A stretch of 64,000 bases of DNA from Pseudobowmanella zhangzhouensis (GTDB taxonomy: Bacteria; Pseudomonadota; Gammaproteobacteria; Enterobacterales; Alteromonadaceae). This document shows, piece after piece, positions 9,660-17,329 of the stretch. Below the pieces are notes generated by a model. It had not been told where the DNA came from. It did no database searches and saw nothing but the letters and a program-made list of their open reading frames with translations. The stretch lies in assembly GCF_042662685.1 (NCBI RefSeq), contig NZ_JBHSYO010000015.1, positions 124,001 through 188,000 on the forward strand. The letters run 5' to 3'. The position numbers and the translations under genes were made by a program. The number at the start of each line of letters is the position of its first letter. Position 1 is the first letter of the stretch.

Positions 9660-9777
9660 TGCATTCCCTATTACTCAATTTGCGCCTTAAGCGACGTAGT
9701 TTGAAATCGATGGTAGCATGAAGATGGCTGCTTTATTATGCTAGTCGATAAAATAAAACGGCAGGATGCGCCCCACT

Positions 9778-11346
9778 ATGTTGTTCAATTCTGTAGAGTT
9801 CTTATTCTACTTTCTCCCTTTGACCCTCATCCTGTTTTTCACAATTGCGGCACGCTATGGAAAAGAGCCCGCTATCGCATTACTGGTCATAGCATCACTA
9901 TTTTTTTACGGATGGTGGAATCCGATCTACCTAATCTTGCTGGTTGGATCGATGTTTTTTAACTACTTTCTCGGTCAGGCAATTAGCGATAGTCGACACA
10001 ATCGGATACTCCTCACCTTTGGAGTCATAACAAATCTTGGCTTTTTGGCTTACTACAAATATGCGGGCTTTTTCGTTACCAATATCAACGTGCTTTTCGA
10101 TACATCTTGGAACTTTGGGCATGTATTTCTACCTCTGGCGATATCATTTTTCACGTTCCAACAAATTGCCTATCTGGTTGATTCGTACAAGGGTATAACC
10201 CGCGAATATTCCTTCCTCCACTATTTACTATTTGTGTCTTTCTTTCCGCAACTCATTGCAGGCCCAATCGTTCATCATAAAGAAATGTTGCCTCAATTTT
10301 CTGGAGCCGGCACTTATCGATTTAACGCTCGTCATTTCAGTATTGGACTGTCGATCTTTGCAATTGGCTTATTTAAGAAGACAGTTCTTGCAGATGGCAT
10401 AGCTGAGTATGCCAATCCTATTTTTACCGCTGCTGATGGCGGCCAAACTCTGGACTTTTTTACCGCTTGGGGAGGGGCACTCTGTTATACCTTCCAGCTT
10501 TATTTTGATTTCTCTGGTTATTCAGATATGGCAATAGGTTTAGCGCGCATGTTTGGCATCGTATTACCGCTAAACTTTTACTCGCCTTACAAAGCAGCCA
10601 ATATCTCCGAATTTTGGCGACGTTGGCATATGACACTTTCTCGTTTCCTGCGAGACTACATCTATATCCCGTTAGGAGGGAACAGAAAAGGCATTGTACA
10701 TCGGTATAAAAACCTATTTATTACGATGCTTTTAGGTGGATTGTGGCATGGTGCAGGCTGGAATTTCATCATTTGGGGCGCGTTACACGGCGGATACCTG
10801 ACATTGCATCAGTTGTGGTTACGACTATTAGATATGCTTGGCTTTTCCGGCAGACAATCTTCAGCTTATAAAGCGTTCGCATGGCTGGTTACGTTTATCT
10901 CCGTTGTTATTGGTTGGGTGTTTTTCCGTGCAACTACCTTTGAAGGTGCCGTTAATTTGCTTCAATCCATGCTTGGCTTCAACGGACTCTCACTGCCCAA
11001 TGCAATCTATGCCCGCTTAGGGAGTATCGAAGCTGTATTGCAGTTTTTTAATATCACCAGTAACACTCAAGGTGGGGCTGCCTTCGTTTCAACTTGGTGT
11101 TGGATACTGTTACTCACGACGGTAAGCCTTTGCTTGCCCACCACTCAGGATATCTTTAGCCGAGTTACCAATTCACTGGACAATAAATCCTTTGATACAA
11201 CAGACGCGGTATGGCCAGCATTTGCAGTGACTAAGCGCTGGGTATGGTCACCCACATCCAGATGGGCATTGCTCTGTGCGATGGCTTTCGTGCTTGGCTT
11301 GATCACGCTCGGTCAAGTTAGCGAATTTTTATATTTCCAATTCTGA
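9778..11346 (+). CDS. MBOAT family O-acyltransferase (AlgI-like)
   Basis: A 522-residue polytopic membrane protein beginning MLFNSVEFLFYFLP, the usual AlgI-like start; an ATG at 9766 in the same frame is possible. FDFSGYSDMAIGLARMFGI, NISEFWRRWHMTLSRFLRDY and GGLWHGAGWNFIIWGALHG are hallmark MBOAT segments, and the histidines in the last one are the catalytic candidates. AlgI-like proteins move acyl groups across the inner membrane for transfer to an exopolysaccharide in the periplasm. The next gene, 7 bases downstream, encodes an SGNH-like protein, the usual partner type. The pair suggests that the EPS is O-acetylated or otherwise acylated. Confidence 0.92.
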   Translation: MLFNSVEFLFYFLPLTLILFFTIAARYGKEPAIALLVIASLFFYGWWNPIYLILLVGSMFFNYFLGQAISDSRHNRILLTFGVITNLGFLAYYKYAGFFVTNINVLFDTSWNFGHVFLPLAISFFTFQQIAYLVDSYKGITREYSFLHYLLFVSFFPQLIAGPIVHHKEMLPQFSGAGTYRFNARHFSIGLSIFAIGLFKKTVLADGIAEYANPIFTAADGGQTLDFFTAWGGALCYTFQLYFDFSGYSDMAIGLARMFGIVLPLNFYSPYKAANISEFWRRWHMTLSRFLRDYIYIPLGGNRKGIVHRYKNLFITMLLGGLWHGAGWNFIIWGALHGGYLTLHQLWLRLLDMLGFSGRQSSAYKAFAWLVTFISVVIGWVFFRATTFEGAVNLLQSMLGFNGLSLPNAIYARLGSIEAVLQFFNITSNTQGGAAFVSTWCWILLLTTVSLCLPTTQDIFSRVTNSLDNKSFDTTDAVWPAFAVTKRWVWSPTSRWALLCAMAFVLGLITLGQVSEFLYFQF

Positions 11347-11353
11347 GGCTGGC

Positions 11354-12481
11354 ATGAACTATCTCTTACGATTCGTGATTTTCGGCGCAATTACACTTGC
11401 CAGTATTGGTAGCTTCAATTGGCTGGTAGATCCCTATGGATTGTATTGGTCACCCACTATTCATGGTTTTAATGCGAAAAAGACCGAGTCATCCGAACGA
11501 GGAAGACAAACCAAGGGATATCGGTTGACCGCGATTCGGCCACAGGTCCTCATCATGGGCAATTCAAGAGTCGAAATGGGCCTCAGCACAGAACATCCTA
11601 CCTTTTCCAATAGGCGTGTTTATAACTCTGGCATTCCGGGTCTTAGCCTTGATCAGCAATATGCGCGCACCATAGAACAAATAAATCAAAACCCTGAGTT
11701 AAAAGAAGTTTATCTAAGTTTAGACTTTCTGGATTTTCTCTACATGGACCCGAGCGTAGACGATGGGTGGCATCCAAGTGTCGCTGGTGAATTTCGCGCA
11801 ATTAATTTTATTTTTAGTCTGGATACACTAACAAACAGCGTCTCGACAATTATAAACCAACAAAAACTAGCAAATTATATAGACCGTCACGGAGTGCACA
11901 TTCCAGAGAGTTACCAGGCAATCTTATCCACGGAGGGAATTCGCCCCTTGTTTACTCAAAAATTAGGGAGCATTTCACATCAACTTTCCAACCGTCCCTT
12001 AAAAATTTCTGCAGACGGAAAACATAATCAAGGCATAGCTATGCTGCAGTACGTCATAGACGCTGCAAATGCCAAAAATATAACGATCCACCTATTTACC
12101 AATCCCTATCACTACAGTTATTTGCATACCTTAAAAGATGCCGGGTATTGGCAGAAATTTATCGAATGGAAGATATTGTTAGCCCATCTGGCAAACAAAA
12201 ATCATCTTATAATCACCGACTTCAGTGGATTCAATAAATACAGTCTGGAAAACGTCGATCTTCAGCAGCCGCATAAAGCAATGAACTGGTTTTGGGAGCC
12301 TGCTCACTATCGCGCTGAGCTAGGTGACTTGATGTTAGATGAACTTAATGAACTCGCTCAACATGGCATAGGACGCAAACTGAGCGAGGAGTCTATCGCT
12401 AACATCATTACCGAAGACAATCAAAATGTGACAAAAAGCATGGAGCGGTGGCAAAAGCTAAAGCAAGCACTGCTGCTTTAG
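11354..12481 (+). CDS. SGNH/AlgJ-like protein, probable partner of the MBOAT protein
   Basis: The 375-residue protein has an N-terminal hydrophobic segment (LLRFVIFGAITLASIGSF) that acts as signal or anchor. LIMGNSRVEMG then resembles block I of SGNH hydrolases, with GNS in place of GDS, and near the C-terminus FWEPAHY may be the His-containing block V. AlgJ/AlgX-type proteins receive acyl groups from MBOAT proteins and attach them to the polymer in the periplasm. The 7-base spacing to the MBOAT gene supports joint function. I do not recognise a named family. The downstream neighbour is convergent, 14 bases away. Confidence 0.7.
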   Translation: MNYLLRFVIFGAITLASIGSFNWLVDPYGLYWSPTIHGFNAKKTESSERGRQTKGYRLTAIRPQVLIMGNSRVEMGLSTEHPTFSNRRVYNSGIPGLSLDQQYARTIEQINQNPELKEVYLSLDFLDFLYMDPSVDDGWHPSVAGEFRAINFIFSLDTLTNSVSTIINQQKLANYIDRHGVHIPESYQAILSTEGIRPLFTQKLGSISHQLSNRPLKISADGKHNQGIAMLQYVIDAANAKNITIHLFTNPYHYSYLHTLKDAGYWQKFIEWKILLAHLANKNHLIITDFSGFNKYSLENVDLQQPHKAMNWFWEPAHYRAELGDLMLDELNELAQHGIGRKLSEESIANIITEDNQNVTKSMERWQKLKQALLL

Positions 12482-12495
12482 CTATAACCTCGAGT

Positions 12496-13731
12496 TTACA
12501 GAAGAATTTCTTTCACCCTGGGATGACTGAGAAAATCTTGCGGACTTGCCGTTGGGCCATATGCTCCGGATTGGAAAACGACCAACCAATCGCCAATCTC
12601 CGCCTTCGGCAACCACATTTTGTCGGCCAAAACATCCAGTGGTGTGCACAGTGGCCCAACGGCAGAAACCTGTTGCTCCATAAGTGGATAATCCATCTTA
12701 TTACCGAGCGCGACAGGGTAGTTTTTTCGAATAACCTGACCAAAGTTTCCAGAATTTGATAGATGATGATGCAGACCACCATTGGTCATTAAAAATGTAT
12801 GACCTCGGGACTCTTTTATATCGGTAATTCGGCTAGCATAAATCCCCGCCTCCCCGACCAAAAAGCGACCTAACTCAATTACCAATTCTACGTCTTTCAG
12901 TTCTTGATAATGGCCAATGAGATGCTGAAGATTTTCACCAATGGGCTGCAAGTCGAGACGCTTTTCCCCCATAAAATATGGAATACCTAAGCCACCACCG
13001 ATGTTGATACTTTTCACCCTGACTGGAGTAACTGCAACCAACTTGCTGGCTAATCCAAAAGTATTAGCGTGCGCATGGCAAATAGCTTCCTGACTTAAAT
13101 TTTGTGAACCCCAAAATATATGAAATCCAACTAAATCAAACGTGTCATAGTCCAGTGTTCCGAGCGTTTCTAACAACACTTCCTCATCGATCCCGAATTG
13201 CTTTGGACCTCCCCCCATTTTCATACCAGACGCTTTTAGCTCAAAGGCTGGGTTTACACGAAAAGAGACTTTAGGGAGTTGTCGCAACTCTTTACCAAGG
13301 TCAATTACCCTGGCAAGTTCAGTCATCGACTCAATGTTTAATGTTACGCCTGCGACAATAGCAGCAGCCAACTCAGGTAATTGTTTAGCTGGACCTGCAA
13401 AACTAATCTCTGAAGCCGGCATTCCAGATTGCAACGCTACCAACATTTCACGATGTGATGCCACATCAAAACCATCTACCCAGCCAACCATGCGACCTAC
13501 CAACGGCGGATAAGGGTTCGCTTTAATCGCATAATGCAGCTTTATCCTGTCCGGCATATTCTGACGGAATTGCTGTATTTTTTGATTAATGACGGCTGAA
13601 TCGTAGGCATAAAACACATCCTTGCCCAACATCACAGCGATCTCATCAAGTGACTTTTCACCAATTAGCAACTGGCTAGCTCTTACCGAAAATTGTGACA
13701 TCGGCACATGGTTGGGTATTGTTTGACTCAT
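12496..13731 (-). CDS. PLP-dependent decarboxylase, exosortase A system-associated
   Basis: A 411-residue fold-type III PLP enzyme related to diaminopimelate and ornithine decarboxylases. HYAIKANPYPPL carries the PLP-binding lysine, SINIGGGLGIPYF the phosphate-binding glycine loop, and GPLCTPLDVL the region of the catalytic Cys. It matches the decarboxylase type that repeatedly occurs beside exosortase-associated acyl-CoA ligases (TIGR03099-like). Its ATG overlaps the stop of the ligase (4 bases), so the two form one unit. It is distinct from the true lysA at 52465. The substrate is unknown; a decarboxylated amino acid or an amine destined for the polymer or a lipid is plausible. Confidence 0.87.
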   Translation of the reverse strand: MSQTIPNHVPMSQFSVRASQLLIGEKSLDEIAVMLGKDVFYAYDSAVINQKIQQFRQNMPDRIKLHYAIKANPYPPLVGRMVGWVDGFDVASHREMLVALQSGMPASEISFAGPAKQLPELAAAIVAGVTLNIESMTELARVIDLGKELRQLPKVSFRVNPAFELKASGMKMGGGPKQFGIDEEVLLETLGTLDYDTFDLVGFHIFWGSQNLSQEAICHAHANTFGLASKLVAVTPVRVKSINIGGGLGIPYFMGEKRLDLQPIGENLQHLIGHYQELKDVELVIELGRFLVGEAGIYASRITDIKESRGHTFLMTNGGLHHHLSNSGNFGQVIRKNYPVALGNKMDYPLMEQQVSAVGPLCTPLDVLADKMWLPKAEIGDWLVVFQSGAYGPTASPQDFLSHPRVKEILL

Positions 13732-15308
13732 GCTGAATACCTTTCCCTTGACGCTTTACTAATCAAACTGCGGTCAACCTTACCGTTTGCATTACGTGGC
13801 AGCATTTCAACGATCTCTATATATTTGGGGTGCATAAAATTGGGCAATTCCCTCTTTATCATTGTTGCCAGTTCATTTGCCTGCAGGCACGTATCTACTG
13901 ATAGCACAACGTTAATAACAATTGCCTGACCTAAAGCAGCATCTGGCACCCCACAAGCGACAACTTCTTTCACATCAGAGTGGGCCGCATATACGGCATC
14001 TTCAACCTCCGTAGGACTTACCCTGTATCCGGAGGTCTTAATCATTTCGTCGTGACGTCCCACAAAAAAGAGATAACCATCAACATCTCTTCGTACAGTA
14101 TCCCCAGACCACACCGCAATTTCAGGAATCGTTAAGCCCGTAAAAGGAGGTGTTAAAGGCTTAAACCTCTCTGCGGTTTTTTCTGGCGCATTCCAATACC
14201 CTAAACTAACAAGAGGACCTCGATGCACTAATTCGCCTGGTTCATCTACTGAACATTCGCTGCCATCAGGACGTAAAATCAAAATTTCTGCATTAGGAAT
14301 CGCCTTCCCCATTGAACCTGGTTTCTCGTCAATCAATTCGGGAGGAAGATATGTACTTCTGAACGCTTCGGTTAGTCCGTACATCAAAAAGGGTTTGGCA
14401 CCAATAAATAATTCTCTAAGTCGAGCTAATACCGGTAACGGCATGGCTCCGCCAGAATTTGTAAAATATCGAAGAGAATTCGCGGCCTGAATCGTCCATT
14501 TCGCGTTAGTCAGTTGCTGCCATAAAGGAGGTACGGCGGCCAAACCGGTAACACCATGCTTTTCAATGGCCTTAACTACATCCCCAGCCAAAAAATAATC
14601 CATCAGTATGCAGGGCGCTCCACTAAAAAAAGACGATGTGATTTGGTTGAGACCGTAATCAAAACTCATCGGTAGAAGTGCCAGAATGACGTCTTTTGGG
14701 CTTAACTGCAGATACTCAGAGACACTTTCAGCGCCAGCAATAATATTTCGATGTGAAAGTACAACACCTTTTGGCTTTCCGGTACTACCAGATGTATACA
14801 GAATGGCAACCATATCCTGATCTGTCGCCGGACCTGGCAGTTGTGTACTTTGCGACGTGAAATTAGAAGAACCGAGCAAGGATTGTGCAAGGAAAGCAGT
14901 GGATTCAACGATCTTATCAATCAATATAATGTGTTGCAGTGATTCGCAGTTGAGTAAACAGTCATTCAATGAACGCAGTCTGTCTGAACTAGTAATCAGG
15001 ATACGCGCAGCACAATCATTTAAAATATGAGCAACTTGAGGCGCTTTGAGCACGTGATTGACGGGCACGAAACACCCACCCGCACAACTTATCGCAAATA
15101 AACTCACTACACTTTCTATGCTTTTCGGTAAATAAACGGCCACTCTGTCGAAACGCTCGCACCCCACACTGTGCAATTGCTTCGCATACGACATCATTAA
15201 TTCATTTACTTGAGAATACGATAAAGACTGGTCCTGAAATACTAAGGCTTTATCGTCGCCCTTAGATTGGGCGATATGCGAGACCAATTCGTGGACAAAC
15301 CGTGTCAT
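13728..15308 (-). CDS. Acyl-CoA ligase (AMP-forming), exosortase A system-associated
   Basis: The 526-residue protein is an ANL-superfamily adenylating enzyme. LYTSGSTGKPKGVVLSH is the P-loop-like core motif, MYGLTEAFRSTYLPP the A5 region, WSGDTVRRDVDGYLFFVGR the A7/A8 hinge region, and NANGK the C-terminal catalytic lysine. It fits the ligase type found with exosortase systems (TIGR03098-like). It activates a carboxylic acid as an acyl-AMP and then a thioester. AAGGAG sits 8 bases before the ATG. These loci often carry a small acyl carrier protein beside the ligase; I found none here. The gene diverges from the first PEP-CTERM gene across 214 bases holding a sigma-54 promoter. Confidence 0.9.
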   Translation of the reverse strand: MTRFVHELVSHIAQSKGDDKALVFQDQSLSYSQVNELMMSYAKQLHSVGCERFDRVAVYLPKSIESVVSLFAISCAGGCFVPVNHVLKAPQVAHILNDCAARILITSSDRLRSLNDCLLNCESLQHIILIDKIVESTAFLAQSLLGSSNFTSQSTQLPGPATDQDMVAILYTSGSTGKPKGVVLSHRNIIAGAESVSEYLQLSPKDVILALLPMSFDYGLNQITSSFFSGAPCILMDYFLAGDVVKAIEKHGVTGLAAVPPLWQQLTNAKWTIQAANSLRYFTNSGGAMPLPVLARLRELFIGAKPFLMYGLTEAFRSTYLPPELIDEKPGSMGKAIPNAEILILRPDGSECSVDEPGELVHRGPLVSLGYWNAPEKTAERFKPLTPPFTGLTIPEIAVWSGDTVRRDVDGYLFFVGRHDEMIKTSGYRVSPTEVEDAVYAAHSDVKEVVACGVPDAALGQAIVINVVLSVDTCLQANELATMIKRELPNFMHPKYIEIVEMLPRNANGKVDRSLISKASRERYSA

Positions 15309-15390
15309 AGTAAACTCCTTAATCCTGATTAGCGCTTTCTGAAAAGACCCGCGACAGTCAGTTTATACCACAGTAGCAATAGAAATATAT

Positions 15391-15407
15391 CGTCAATTTT
15401 TTTTACA
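15391..15407 (+). promoter_or_regulatory. Putative PrsR enhancer box 1 (17 bp, YGTCR...TTTACA)
   Basis: CGTCAATTTTTTTTACA lies 52 bases upstream of the -24 element of the first PEP-CTERM gene. Two other sigma-54 promoters in the window (19921-19937 and 22280-22295) have a 17-bp element of the same form at 51 and 50 bases. Matching ends (YGTCR and TTTACA), equal length and near-constant spacing suggest a binding site for one activator. PrsR, encoded at 27391, is the obvious candidate. This assignment is inference. Confidence 0.6.
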
Positions 15408-15459
15408 CAACACCCAATCAAAACGACTTAACCCATTGAAACAATAGGATTTTTCAAAT

Positions 15460-15475
15460 TGGCACAATACATGCT
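15460..15475 (+). promoter_or_regulatory. Sigma-54 (-24/-12) promoter of the first PEP-CTERM gene
   Basis: TGGCACAATACATGCT matches the sigma-54 consensus TGGCAC-N5-TTGCW, with GG and GC exactly 12 bases apart. It lies 47 bases before the ATG of the PEP-CTERM gene, which leaves room for a short leader. PEP-CTERM genes are known targets of RpoN together with PrsK/PrsR in other bacteria, and prsKR is present in this window. Confidence 0.75.
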
Positions 15476-15522
15476 TACAACAAGGGGCAGAAGTTGATGT
15501 ACTTTATTGAGGTTGATGTATC

Positions 15523-16371
15523 ATGGAATTTTCGAAAACTAAAGCGTTAGGCTTAGCTGCATTGCTAGCCTTCACAAGCAGCGTTAGCGCTGAACTCGTT
15601 ACCAACTGGGATTACTCAGTTAACACTAAATGGACTGGTGCAGCCTTTGTTGATAAAGGTAACATTCCGGCTCCTTACACCGAAAACAAAGTTGTGACTG
15701 ACACCGAGCTTAGCTGGGGTGCAGCGGGTGGTGATTACACTAACCACGATGCATCTGGTTACAATGCTCGTAGCGCGTTGATCATCAACCCAGCGATGGT
15801 AGATGGCAACGTAAACACTCAGTTAGACGTTGACGTTAACGGTCTGTCTGCTACTGAATGGCGTACTTCTTCAGGTATTACTCATTACAACAATTCTTTA
15901 CAGAATTTCTATGACTACCTGAACATTGCTTACCTGTCTTCTGAACTGGTGTTAACTCCCCTGTTACCACCTGAAGCAGTAGATGGTGATGTTACTCTTA
16001 CTACTAGCTTCGAAGTTGCATTTATCGAAACTTACAACCAGCCAAACGCTGCAGACTGTGGTTTTGAATCTGTAACTGCATGTGACGATATCTTCGTACT
16101 TGATGGTTCTTTGCTGAACCAAAGCTTCTACTACAACGATTACATCTACACCGTTCACATTGGTGCTGATGGTCTGCGTCCACTGAGCAACGCAACGTGT
16201 GCAGTAGCAGGCGTGAGTGCAGGTTGTGTTGGTTTCACAACTGAAGAAAAGACAAGTACTTTTGCTGGTTTCTTCTTCGCGGTTTCCGCTAAGAAAGTAC
16301 CAGAGCCAGCTACTCTTGCACTGTTCGGCCTGGCATTATTAGGTCTGCGTTTGTCTGCAAGAAAAAACTAA
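15523..16371 (+). CDS. THxN family PEP-CTERM protein
   Basis: This 282-residue exported protein has an N-terminal signal peptide (about residues 1-23, ending SVSA) and a C-terminal PEP-CTERM sorting tail: VPEP, a hydrophobic helix (TLALFGLALLGL) and a basic end (RLSARKN). The internal ITHYNN matches the THxN signature. Exosortase is expected to cut near the PEP motif, and the product is usually an extracellular or surface protein tied to EPS and floc formation. A paralogue lies at 19056-19835. The gene has its own sigma-54 promoter and is followed by a rho-independent terminator, so it is monocistronic. Codon use looks biased to high expression, with many GTT, GCT and GGT codons. Confidence 0.93.
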   Translation: MEFSKTKALGLAALLAFTSSVSAELVTNWDYSVNTKWTGAAFVDKGNIPAPYTENKVVTDTELSWGAAGGDYTNHDASGYNARSALIINPAMVDGNVNTQLDVDVNGLSATEWRTSSGITHYNNSLQNFYDYLNIAYLSSELVLTPLLPPEAVDGDVTLTTSFEVAFIETYNQPNAADCGFESVTACDDIFVLDGSLLNQSFYYNDYIYTVHIGADGLRPLSNATCAVAGVSAGCVGFTTEEKTSTFAGFFFAVSAKKVPEPATLALFGLALLGLRLSARKN

Positions 16372-16396
16372 TAACTTTAAATAGTTAGCCGAAAAA

Positions 16397-16423
16397 AGTC
16401 CGAGTCTCTCGGGCTTTTTTTTT
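16397..16423 (+). terminator. Rho-independent terminator after the first PEP-CTERM gene
   Basis: An 8-bp stem (AGTCCGAG/CTCGGGCT, one G-T wobble) with a 3-base loop is followed by nine T. It starts 25 bases after the stop codon and separates this gene from the acyltransferase gene. Confidence 0.85.
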
Positions 16424-16525
16424 GCCCAGAACTAAGTAGGCAATCCGCTGACTGGTGTGCTAGTCTCAAAGCTCAGCTAGCCTTCCACGAAATGGATCGA
16501 GTTACAAAAGCCGAGTTCAGGGAAA

Positions 16526-17329
16526 ATGAAAACCAGCAGTCTTAAAAAATTAGCAAATTTACCGGTTATCGGGCGCTTGGTTCGCTTTGGAATATCCACG
16601 CTGGCAAGTCGCCAGATGGTTACGATTGCCCGTCATTTTGCTAAATATCTTAAGCCTGTACTTGCAAACGATTCCGACCTGAAATGCGAAGTATTTAAAA
16701 TTCGCCACAATGTATATTGTGAAGAATTAAAATTTGAACCTGAATACCCTGACGGTATGGAACGAGATGAATTTGACAATCATTCTCATCACTGTCTGAT
16801 ACAGCATATTGGCTCCGATGTTTATGCAGGTACGGTTCGTGTCGTCTACTCAAAGTCCGACGAGCAACTGCTGCCGATCGAAAAATACTGCTCACACGTT
16901 TTTGATAATTCAGAGCTGACGCCATCAAATTTTCCACGAGAAAAGATCTGTGAAATTTCCAGGCTCGCGGTTCCTGCAAGTTTTCGTCGAAGGAATATAG
17001 ATAAATTTAGCGGAGCGGCAACAGGGTCTATTAATATTGAAGCGTATTCTGAACAAGAACTACGTTGTTTCCCATTTATTGCGGTTGGATTGTATTTTGC
17101 TGCCGCGGTTGCTGCGAGAAAAAATGGCATTGAGCATTGCTTTGTTATGATGGAACCGCGTCTCGCTCGCAGTTTAAAATTCGTGGGAATCAATTTCGCG
17201 CAATTAGGCCCAACCGTGGATTACCATGGGAAACGCGCACCTTTCTACATAAACGAAGAAATGTTGGAAAAGAATCTTACCTCCGGCTTCGCCAATCTTT
17301 ATCAGCATATTGCAGAAAACTTGAAATGA
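16526..17329 (+). CDS. PEP-CTERM/exosortase system-associated acyltransferase
   Basis: A 267-residue protein of the acyl-homoserine-lactone-synthase-like GNAT type. KIRHNVYCEELKFEP resembles the N-terminal R-xx-V-x-x-E-E core of LuxI-type enzymes, and EISRLAVPASFRRR the acyl-donor binding strand. It fits the acyltransferase family repeatedly found with exosortases (TIGR03694-like). The start has AGGGAAA just upstream. Its TGA overlaps the ATG of the FAD oxidase (ATGA), so the two enzymes probably work on the same compound. The product is unknown; no LuxR-type receptor is present in this window, so a signalling role is not supported. Confidence 0.87.
   Translation: MKTSSLKKLANLPVIGRLVRFGISTLASRQMVTIARHFAKYLKPVLANDSDLKCEVFKIRHNVYCEELKFEPEYPDGMERDEFDNHSHHCLIQHIGSDVYAGTVRVVYSKSDEQLLPIEKYCSHVFDNSELTPSNFPREKICEISRLAVPASFRRRNIDKFSGAATGSINIEAYSEQELRCFPFIAVGLYFAAAVAARKNGIEHCFVMMEPRLARSLKFVGINFAQLGPTVDYHGKRAPFYINEEMLEKNLTSGFANLYQHIAENLK

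Noticed and set aside
17137..17325. A longer FAD oxidase starting at 17137
   Set aside because: It would lie inside the acyltransferase gene. ATG 17326 gives a normal FAD domain and an ATGA overlap.
16526..17329. A quorum-sensing AHL synthase
   Set aside because: It shares the LuxI-like fold but matches the exosortase-associated group better, and no LuxR-type receptor gene is nearby.
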